Positions 43,901-53,753 of a stretch of DNA of 64,000 bases are shown piece after piece. Positions within the stretch are counted from its first letter, which is position 1. Each line of letters opens with the position of its first letter. The stretch is from assembly GCA_021401465.1 (NCBI GenBank), contig JADDMT010000047.1, positions 124,001 to 188,000 on the forward strand, read 5' to 3'. The DNA comes from Teratosphaeria epicoccoides (Eukaryota; Ascomycota; Dothideomycetes; Mycosphaerellales; Teratosphaeriaceae). Both the position numbers and the translations under genes were made by a program. Under the pieces are notes generated by a model. The model searched no databases and was not told where the DNA came from. It saw only the letters and a program-made list of their open reading frames with translations.

Positions 43901-45879
43901 AAGAACTTTTAGCTATTATTGACAGCTTTAAGGAGTACCGACACTACCTCGAAGGCGTAGCGTACCCTATTAAGGTGCTTACTAACTATAACAACCTTCG
44001 CGGCTTCATGGGCATAAAGCAGCTAAGTAGTTAGCAAGCAAGGTAGGCGAGTTTCCTCGCTAGCTTTGACTTCCTTATCTAGCATCGTTCTAGAAAGACA
44101 AATCTGGCTAACGGTCCTTCGCGACGACTAGACTACGACACTAGGGAGGAGGGTGACTAACAGCTTCTCCCTACGCTGCAAACGAAGCTTGTAGTTTAGG
44201 GCGGCGATCTGTCGTTAGCTCCTCTTATAGGTTGACTACAGGTCTAATAGGGCCTCACGGCCTCTGCTAGTAACGAACCCTCCTATCTAGCAGTTGTAGC
44301 GACTATTTCTAGCTCGATCTATGCGGTAGTTAACTAGCTTACATGCGGTAAGTATGCGATGTCTAAAGAACCCTTTAAAGAAGTCTCGAGACTTATTTAG
44401 CAGTTGTAAGAGCGAGAACCAGAGTTAATTAATAAGGGTGTAGCCCTCTAGGACACCGCAGGTAGTCTAAAGTACTAGACCAAGTCAGGCGACTTGTAGT
44501 ACTTTGACAATAGGCTCTACGTACCTGCTAACCGCGTACTCTGTTCGCAGCTCCTCTATATTCATCATGACAATGAACTCGCGGGCCATTTTGGCGCAGA
44601 GAAGACGAACGTACTTCTCGGACGTAAATACTAGTAGCCTACGCTAGAACAGGATGTCTCTGACTATGTCAAATCCTGCTAGACATGCTAGATTAGCAAA
44701 TCTTGGCGCTATCGCCCCTATGGCGATGCTTAGGCGCTCCTACTACTAGAGAGACTATAGCAAGACTTGGCCATAGATTTTATCACTAATTTGCTGCTAG
44801 CAAAGTAGAAAGGCAATGTAGTTAATGCTGTCCTTGTAGTAGTCGACTAATACTCGAAGATAAATGTCTTCATCCTATATACGAAAAAGTGCACAAGTAG
44901 CAAGCTTGCGCGACTACTTCGCGACGAAGTCATATAGCGCTTTAGTGTCCCCCGAAGTATCCTATTAGATCAAGGTTCTGTCTTTACTAGTAAATACTAG
45001 CAAGAATTTGTGTTTAAGGCGCGTGTTAAGTACTGCCTAAGTATAGCATTCTATCTACAGACTAATAGTCAGACTAAACGTATGAGCTAGACTCTTAAGT
45101 AATACCTTCGGTGCTACTACGCTAAGAACTAGGATGCCTAGGCTGACGCAATTCCTATGGCGGAATTTGCAGTTAATAATAGCGTGCATGCTACTATGCG
45201 CATGTTACTATTTCAGATTCTTTATAGCTTTAACCTAGAAATACACCTAGAACCGCCTCAGGACGAGTCTTCTAAGGAGATAGTGCCGGCTGCCGCGGAA
45301 TTAGCGCGGCGTATGCGCGAGGTACATTTAGTGCTAATAGAACACTAGAAAAAGGCCTTAGAATCCTAGATTAAACATAATAACGCCTGTGCTAAACCGA
45401 TGTAGTATGCAGTTAGTACGAAGGTATTACTATTAACGAAGAATCTCAAGCTGAAACTTCTAAGCAAGAAGATGACGCTAAGGTTTGTCGCACCCTTCTA
45501 GATACATGACGCGATAGGCTCGCAGGCGTACCGGCTATTATTACTATTGTCGTATTATGTACATGACGTCTTCTACGTATCTCTACTCGAACTATAGGTA
45601 TAGCGCGAGGGCGAAGAGCCCGTAGACCCGATGCTAGTAGCAGAAGAGAACGAAGAGTAGGAAGTCGAGGGTATTAAGGACAGTATGCGGCATAAGGGCA
45701 TAACGTACTATCTAGTAAAGTAGAAAGGATACCTACCTAAGTACATACAATAGGTTCTAGCTAAAGACTACAAGAACGCTCTAGAAGCTATTCGTGAATT
45801 CGAAGAGCGGAGGAGGCGTAAGCAGGGCTTAAGAAGGTCGATTTGTAGGAAGATAAGGGCTTTAGAGCAGAATTCTTAA
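40997..45879 (+). pseudogene. A1 gag-pol polyprotein, RIP-broken
   Basis: ATG at 40997, stop TAA at 45877-45879; the intact frame would be 1654 residues as judged from A2. Domains in order: gag with an acidic Asp/Glu run; a CCHC zinc knuckle near 42,060 with its His codon mutated to TAC; a retropepsin region near 42,310-42,570 ending LLLGRP; reverse transcriptase with YLDD at 43303-43314; RNase H; an HHCC integrase with the DFITN and DQGSVFTS motifs; a degenerate chromodomain. An 82-bp deletion relative to A2 near 41,740 shifts the frame. Not functional. Confidence 0.88.
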
Positions 45880-46019
45880 CATGTATATGTAGCGCATAAC
45901 GCGCGGAGTAACAACGAGAAGCAAACGCCCTTCTTATATATCATTGATGCCTAAAGGCATACCTAGAATAAACCTAAGGAGAACAAGAGACATGCTCGGA
46001 TTAGCTTTGTAGCTAATGC

Positions 46020-47594
46020 TTAGTAACTACTAGTTAGGGGCTTCCTAACCGAACCTGAAGTAGAAGAGTCTCTCTTGTTACGGTCCGCTAGGGACTGCCT
46101 ACCCGTATAGGGTCTACTAAACACCCCGAAGCGACTATGAGTGATAGGGGTAGTAACGCCACGAAGGGAGGCTAGCATCTTCTTCTTTAGTAGGTTGCGA
46201 GGGAGCTTGTGTTTAGAGCCTATAGTAGCTAGAGAACTAGCGACATCCTTACCGCGCCTAGTCACGACGACTACCTCATCCTTAGCATTAGAAGGCAAAG
46301 AGACTTAAGCGCGCTTGCGGCTGTCGCGCCTAGCCCTCGAGATCATCTTGCACTTCTTGACACGAGTGTCGACTACATCATTAGACTCGGTGTCCCCCTT
46401 AGGCGCAACTAGTATAGTGACACTATAGCGCGAAGGGATCACGTTAGGACTAAAGGTATCCTAGACGTCGTCATCCTCCTCATCCTTAAAGATCTGGCCT
46501 AGAGGCTTGTGCCTTAGCGTCTTGACAGACGTAGTGCGGGTCGCAAGCAGAGAAGGTTCGGCTTCCTCGTCGCTAACCTCAATTTCGGCCCTGGCCTTCT
46601 TCTTCTTCTTCTTAGATAGTAGCGTCAAGGCGGCGTAGGCGGCAGCGCTACAATGTGTTAGCTGTACGTACGCGACAGGATTCGAGTAAGTAACTTACGG
46701 CTTAGTCCTTAGGACCGGCTTAGAGGCAGGCTGTCTCTTAGTACGGCGCTAGGGCGTAGCCTTAGCGGCAGGAGCGGTGAATTGCTTAGTAACCTTCTTG
46801 CGGATTATCCGCGTCTTAAAGTTATCGTTAATAGAGGCAAGGGCCCTAAGTTGCTAACGCTAACAGCTAGTCGGATATTTCTTGACGCTAACGTTAGCCT
46901 AGCGGAGAAAGTTAGCATTTATACTTAGAGGGTACCTATACTATATGCGTACTATAGCGAAGGTCTCGACCCTAACGGTTAGTACCTTCAAGATCTTCTA
47001 GACTAAGTCTACGATTAGACCTAGACAAACCTTTTCGCCTGTTAGCAGAGAGTCGAAGCGAACACTGCTATAAGAACAGTTAGTAGTTGCAGTGAAGCAC
47101 GAGAGGGTACTAAGCAGGTAGGCAAGTGCCTCGCGGTACTAAGCCTGTAGCCTGTTCATAGTCGGAGTACCTTTAGTAATCCTCTTGTTACGCGTACTCT
47201 AGAAGTCATCGATGTTACAGCAGAGCTAGTTGTACTTACTATATACCTCTTTAGGGAGGTCTTAGCATTTTTGATGCTTGCTATTACAGTTGACACAATT
47301 ATAGTAGACACTACTCTCATTAAATCCGCTGACATAGATCTTAGCTACGCTTTAGTTAGTATAAGCCACGCATACCTCGCGGGTAGGGGACGCCTTACTA
47401 ACACGCGGAGGAGAAATGTGTGCAGCTTAGCTACTAAGGTTGTCAAGGCATTGTCGACATAAGCGACAATTGCGGGCAGAGCGAGTAGCGTCGAACTTAG
47501 TCTGCAGCATATAAGCTATTATGGCTAAGATAAGTTAGTTGATCTTGATTAATTAATTGAAGAAGAAGAAGCTCCGGTTTAGACCCGTAGACAT
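46020..47594 (-). pseudogene. A1 antisense accessory ORF, 525 codons, RIP-broken
   Basis: Same frame as 31156-32727, starting at the ATG on the minus strand at 47594 and ending 140 bp from the pol stop, so the two frames converge without overlap. Its last 92 codons (46020-46298) remain fully open. CxxC and Cys75 are retained. Confidence 0.75.
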
Positions 47595-47674
47595 GGCGAG
47601 GCGCAAGCTAAGCGAAACAGGAGCGGAGGTTAATGTTAGTGTCTTAGAACAGGAAAGTTTAGGAAGCGACGAGG

Positions 47675-47682
47675 TTTTTATA
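47675..47682 (-). promoter_or_regulatory. TATA box for the A1 antisense ORF
   Basis: TATAAAAA on the minus strand, 80 bp upstream of the antisense ATG, same position as in the other family A copies. Confidence 0.55.
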
Positions 47683-48317
47683 CCCTCTAACAGCCCCCCT
47701 GTTGCCTATCGCAACCGTTAAGCTAGTAACTCGAACTACATGCGTAGAGTACCTGCCTTTAGTTAACTTACAAGGGGACCTAATAATGCAAGAACGGATA
47801 ACGCCGCTGTCACGCATGTACGCTAACTATACTCGTGCTAGCCTACTAGCATGAAAATGTGGCGAGACCCGCGCTAGGAGCGCGCTCCTGCCGTTTCGAG
47901 CGGCGCGCGTAGAGCGTCCGCGTACCTTCCTACTACCCTAAGGTTCTGCGACACGTTCTCTACAGTCATGACTAAATAGGGACAGCTAAGCTACTTGGCG
48001 AGGCTAGCAGGCATGCTTGCCCTATAACTTCAAGGATTGACTAAAGTACATGCTCGTAGTCTCCTGATATCTCGATCTGCATGTAAAGCGAAGGTATTAC
48101 GAAGCTGCCTAACATGTGACAGATTGAAACCTGCCTAAGTTAGTAGCCTCCGCCCCGTACTCGCTACGAAGGTATTAAGGTATACGTATAACACATGTTA
48201 TGTACGCTATCTACCTATTTACCCTTACGTAGTATAAGCGTGCTACATCCTGTACCCTATACGTTCCGCGTGCATTACTCGGTAAGGCTAGGGACATCCT
48301 CATAGGAGGAGGGGCAG

Positions 48318-48677
48318 TGATACGGTTAATACTAGGGGGCTATTAGAACCGCATAGGTTCTAATGCCTGCCCTTAGCATGTAGTAACCCTGCTACATATA
48401 GCAAGGGGGTCCTTCGTATATACGTTAGCTTGTATGTCGTCTAAGTAGGATCAGTTGTCGACGTAGGACGCCCCTACGTCGCTGACCCTATAGTACCCCT
48501 ACGAGGTTAGGCTTAGACATGCTTTCCCTAATTAAGTAGCGTCAGGGGTTATAAGTACCCTTAGCGCCATGTCTGCGATAAGCAGAAAGCAGCGCTGTCT
48601 TGTACCTACTAAAAGGTCGGATTACTCTGTCATACTACGAGATATTTCCATATCATATAGCATATACATCTATATCA
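48318..48677 (+). repeat. A1 3' LTR, 360 bp
   Basis: Starts TGATACGGTT and ends CTATATCA, the least altered termini of the family and the basis for the LTR limits used here. Confidence 0.92.
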
Positions 48678-51600
48678 GATAGGCTATGCCGCTACATGAC
48701 ATTAGACTCGATATTATCCGAATCATATAGAACTAGTAGGCTTAGGCCTGCCCATAGATTAATAGAGTATAACACGTTAACTAGCTTTAGTATGACGAAC
48801 TAGCCGACTGTATGCGACGACACCTAAGGAGACTACTAGTCGTAGCTTAACCTCATGCGCATCAGAAAGTTGTCCAAGAAATTATACCGTTTAGGGTAGA
48901 GTTCACGCCCTAGGGAGGCTACCTAACCTACGAAGGTATTCAGATTCTACGAGCGCTACGACTCTAAGTCTATTACTTAAAGATAGAGTACGCAAGAAAC
49001 ACGCAGGAACAGCGAGGCTAAGAGCGAGAACGACCTCTTAGGCTAGAAAACGATAACGCTTAGGAAAGAAGCCGAGACCGCACGATCCCTAAACTATTCC
49101 GTAAAGACAGTTATTTGGGAAACGACGAGGTCCGCTAGAATTAGACCTACGGACAGACTAGACAGGGCTGTAACGATGTGCCGCGATTGGCGCTAGATAC
49201 GCGAACAACCTTAGAGTATAGGTACACATTAACGAGACGCTAGCTAGGGCCTTATTAGATTCAGGATGTACTAGAATCTTCATGACGCCGAAGTTCGCCA
49301 GGACAGCTAGGATAAAGCTACAGGCGAAGACGAATGCTTTCTTGCTACAAGCGATTAATAGAAAGCTAGTTACGTACAACTAAGGAGTAGTTGACAAAGA
49401 GACTAAGATAATGCCTCTGCGGATAGGACGCTACTAAGAGATGCTCTAGTTTGACATCACGGAGTCACTAGGCTTAGATGTAGTACTAGGGTTACTATGG
49501 CTAAGAAACGCTAACCCCTATATCGACTAGAAGAATAAGAGGATCTAGTTCCCAGAATTCTCAAGATCGATACCTCTACCTGTAGTGCACGACGTACTAG
49601 GCAAGATCGAAATATGTGCTATGACTTCAAGCGAGATAGTAGCCGCCATCAAGGATCTAGAACAGGAAGTACACGTCCTATAGGTTAAAGCAATGCAATC
49701 GGAAGTCAAGGTCGAATTCATAGTTCCCGATGAGTATAAAGAGTTCGCTACTCTTTTCAAGGAAGAACCCGACTAAGAAGCTCTGCTAGAACACTAGGAG
49801 TAGGACTACAGGATACCCTTACTCCCTAGCAAGACACTAACGAAGCAATTAGTTCGCCTGTTATTAGCAGCGAAACTAGAGATTCTCTGGAAATACCTAG
49901 AGTATAACCTCCGGAAAGGCTTCATCCGCGAGTCGTAGTCCCTAGCCAGATATCTAATCCTGTTTGTGCCTAAGGGGGAAGATAACTAGCGACTCTACGT
50001 AGATTATCGTAGACTAAACGACATCACGATAAAGAATAGTTATCTGCTTCCTTTGCTCTCGGAATTACAGGACCGCCTACAAGGAGTAATATAGTTCTCG
50101 AAGTTCGACATACCTAGAGTGTATAACCGAATTCGAATTAAGGAAGGCGAAGAATAGAAGACTGCGTTCTAAACTAGGTTCAGACACTACGAGTACATAG
50201 TTATGCTATTTAGGTTAACAAACGCCCTAGCTACATAGCAGGCATTTATTATCAATGTACTACAAGAGTACCTCGACGTCTTTGTGGTTATATACCTAGA
50301 CGACATCCTTGTCTACTCCTAGACGATCGAAGAGCATAGGACTTACGTGTATAAGGTACTTTAGAAACTCTAGGATTACCGGTTAAAGGTCAAGCCTTAG
50401 AAGAGCGAGTTTTATAAGCAGGAAGTATAATTCCTTGGCTACGTAGTAGCATAGAATAGAATCAAGGTAGACACTAAGAAAGTCTAGGTCGTAAAAGAGT
50501 AGCCTATGCCGACTACTGTTAAGGAAGTATAGTCCTTCCTTAGATTCGCTAACTTCTACAGGAGATTTGTGGCAAACTATTCGAAGATTACGGTACTACT
50601 TACGACTCTTACGACAAAGGATACACTATTCGTATAGGACAACGCCTAACAGAATGCCTTCAAGGAACTTAAGTGACGATTTACAGATTAGCTAATCTTA
50701 CTTGTATTCGACCTAGATAAGCCTATCATAGTCGAAACAGATGCCTCTGACGTAGTACTCGGGGCATGCTTAAGTTAACTAGGACCGAGTAGACGACTAC
50801 AGCTAGTCGCCTACTACTCGAGGAAATTGTCTTGACCTGAACTCCGTTACGACGTCTACGACAAAGAACTTCTAGCTATAGTAGACGCCTATAAGGCCTA
50901 GCGAGTCTACTTAGAAGGTTCTAAGCACTAGGTCATAGTCTACACAGACTATGAGAACTTGCGATACTTCATAACGACGAAAGAGTTAAACTAACAACAG
51001 GTTTAGTAGAGTAAGGAGCTCTCTAGTTTTAACTGCAAGATCGTCTATCGTAAGGGGACTAATAACGCACGCGCCGATGCACTTAGCCGCTAGACAGACT
51101 ACATGAAGGGCATGAAGCAGGAGAAACATGCTATTCTCTAGGAAAATAGCAATGGCACGCTAGGAGTTAACTAACTCGCGGCTACGACTATCACATAGAC
51201 TAGTGAATTTCAGGACGACCTGAAGAACGCGCTAGTCTACGACCTAACTGCACTTGCTGTCCGCGATGACATTAATGGACAGGAGGATTAGGAAGACAAG
51301 GACGGAATCCTTCTGTTTTAAGGATTAGTATACATGCTAACGTCTTTACAATTAGAACTACTACGCCTCTAACATGACGTACCTTAGGCAGGACACCTAG
51401 GAGTGTCTAAAATGAAGCAAATTCTCTAACAAGAATATTACTTCCCTAGGATAAGCAAGGCAATCGAGGACTACGTCTGTTAATGTGTGACTTGCTAACA
51501 AAGTAAGTATAACTGTCACAAACTATATAGGCTACTACGACTACTCAAGGTACCTTAACGGCCATAGGAATCGCTCGCCATAGACTTTATCGTCAAACTA

Positions 51601-52641
51601 CCTTAGTCGAGAGAACCCGCTACTAATAAGTTCTTCGATAGGATCATAGTAGTAGTCGACTGATTTACTAAGTTCAGGAAGTTTATCCTGTACCGCGAAG
51701 ACTTCAAGACTAAAGATATTACGCATGTCTTCATCAACTAGGTAGTAGTACTACACGGCATGCTACAAGACCTAGTAACGGATCGAGGATCCGTGTTTAC
51801 CTCTAACTTCTAGAGAGCCCTAATGAGACAATTCCAGGTTAAACATCGACTAAGTACTTCCTTCTACCCTTAGACAGACAGACAGACAGAACGTCTAAAT
51901 CAGACGTTAGAATAGTACCTTCGATCCTATGTGAATAGGGACTAGAACAACTAGGTAGAGTTGTTGCTAATAGCACAGCTCGCGTATAATAGTACGCTAG
52001 CAGAGTCGACAGGACTCTCGCCATTTCAGATAGCGTATAGATTAGCTATAGAAGACATTCCGGACGTCTTAGCTAGTAATCCGAACCTAGTAGCACTTAG
52101 ACGAGTAGAACATCTATGCTAACTGTAAACAGAAGCATGACTCGACCTGTAGTTCTATTAGCAGAACATGGCATAGTACGCAAATCGTAAGAGAATTAAG
52201 GGACTAATTCTAAAGGAGGGGGACAAGGTGTATCTCCTCTGCCGTCACATCAAATTAGACAAGCCGAGTAAAAAACTAGACACTGTAAAACTAGGACTAT
52301 TCAGGATCAAGGCTAAGAAGGGACTAGTTAATTTTGAGTTATAGCTACCTAAGCAGATAAGAATACACCCTGTGTTCTATGTCTCTCTGCTAGAACAAGT
52401 AGCGCTAGACGCTACACTGTAAACGGAACCCTTACTACTCGACCCTAAAGTAGAAGAACCTAAGTACACTGTCGAGAAGATTGTCGACACTCGCTAGCAG
52501 GACAGACAGCGAGAGTACTTAGTAAAATAGGAAGGATATAGGAGTACCGAGAACACCTAGGAACCCCTAGAACATCTGCAAAACTGTTAGCAAAAGATAC
52601 GAAGTTTCGAGAAAGGAACGAACCTAGGAAGAAGATCCTAA
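48678..52641 (+). pseudogene. B1 gag-pol remnant
   Basis: Gag end is Gln/Glu/Arg-rich and lacks a CCHC knuckle that I can see. Retropepsin follows with the active-site Asp-Ser-Gly intact at 49258-49266 (ALLDSGCTRIF) and VVLGLLWLRNANP. Then RT (YLDD at 50293-50304), RNase H (VETDASDVVLGACLS), an integrase with the HLGVSKMKQIL zinc region and DFIVKLP core, and a chromodomain ending in EPLEHLQN. Stop TAA at 52639-52641. Stops are mostly TAG. Confidence 0.88.
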
Positions 52642-53256
52642 GCCACGACTAGACTCCTGCGGGACGCTGTTAATCGGCTCGGCTATCACGCTATCCAGGA
52701 AACCCTAATATGAGGCGTTAGTGAAACCCTCTATTACGCTCTATGTCGTAGGACTAAGAGCGAGACCCGCTAAAGGATCTAGGTCAAGAAGAAACCTAGC
52801 CTGCGAGAGAGCCTGTTCCTCGGCCTCATCCTCCCGGATCTCACGCTCCTTAAGAGCGCGACTATCCTCGACCTCCTAGTCGACTACGTCTAACTGTTTT
52901 TAAAGACGCATCTCCTTTGCATGCGCCTCTATCATCTTCTGCGAAGCCTTAGCTAGGACCGCCTTCGTACAATCGAGATCGGCAATTAGTCTTTTCCGCT
53001 AATCGCCTAACTTCTTCTATTCGACCTCTGTCACCTTTGCGTCGTAACTCTGATAGTTACTAAAGTGACATTACGAACATTTCCCCAAGGAAATGTGTAC
53101 CTAACAAACAAGCTTTAACTCTTGATACTAAGTGCAGGACTTCATGCTGTCCTAGCCCTAACGATAGATTCGATTCGCGCGGCGTTTGCGTTTCTGCGTT
53201 AATAGGGCGTTAATGTCTAGAATGACACAAGGTAGTAATGTAGAAAGAGAAGACAT
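52624..53256 (-). pseudogene. B1 antisense ORF (Zn2Cys6-like), 211 codons
   Basis: Exactly the same length (633 bp) as the B0 copy and the same 18-bp tail overlap with pol. Cluster positions here are Cys41, Tyr44, Cys51, Cys60, Cys63, Tyr71, so B0 and B1 together show Cys at five of the six expected ligands. The coiled-coil region is retained. Confidence 0.72.
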
Positions 53257-53337
53257 TACAGCACAAAAAAGAAATGACAAGAGAAACCCCGCACTAATAA
53301 GGTAGCTTAGGGACGAGCTAGGCTAAGAGGGGGATAG

Positions 53338-53753
53338 TGTCATGAGTGTCAGGAGTACTATGAGTTATAGGCATAGTCATAGGAGAAAGGATCTGTCACG
53401 TAAGGACAGATCCCTAGATCTGTAGGGTTAGTCTATAGATCTATAGGCCTACAAGGGAGAAGGGATCTGTCGTAGGATGACAGACCCTCGGATCTATAGG
53501 GTTAGTCTATAGATCTACAGACATAGATCTGTCGGGTCTGTCGACAGATCTAACAGAGCTGCTCTGTCTCTCTAGTATATAGGGATAGCTTCAGGACAGG
53601 CAGTTAGGAGCTTCGTGCTTAATTCTTAATTTAATCCTCTCTTGCTTAGAGGAGAGTCAGTTACAAGGTTAACTGCTATTGTCGATATTCTTTACAGCTC
53701 TGCGAGTCTAACACCTAATCCCCTTCCTGCTATTAGCACCTACCCTTATGACA
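53338..53753 (+). repeat. Family B LTR shared by B1 (3') and B2 (5'), 416 bp
   Basis: Preceded by a polypurine tract (AAGAGGGGGATAG) and starting TGTCATGAGTG, ending CTTATGACA. The next base starts the B2 leader, so one LTR serves as the right end of B1 and the left end of B2. AGATCTGT-type inverted repeats fill 53400-53570. Confidence 0.85.

Larger units (their letters stand above)
40588..48677 (+). mobile_element. Gypsy family A full-length copy A1 (8.09 kb)
   Basis: Two 360-bp LTRs flank a 7.37-kb interior: gag-pol on the plus strand, then the antisense ORF on the minus strand, then a purine tract (GGAGGAGGGG) just before the 3' LTR. The flanks do not match each other: TTAAG (family C) on the left, GATAG (family B gag) on the right. 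The ends may come from two insertions joined by recombination. RIP has introduced dozens of stops, and an 82-bp deletion breaks gag. Confidence 0.9.
48678..53753 (+). mobile_element. Gypsy family B copy B1 (5' truncated)
   Basis: Starts inside gag at the point that corresponds to 53,929 in B2, directly after the A1 LTR, so its 5' LTR and first gag codons are absent. It continues with protease, RT, RNase H, integrase, chromodomain, antisense ORF, purine tract and 3' LTR. Confidence 0.87.

Noticed and set aside
47271..47462. A 63-66 codon sense-strand frame open in three family A copies (also 27714-27914 minus and 63188-63388 plus)
   Set aside because: It lies opposite the N-terminal part of the longer antisense ORF, and fragment 2 has a stop in it. 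It has few Gln or Trp codons, so RIP seldom makes stops there; the longer antisense frame explains the region better.
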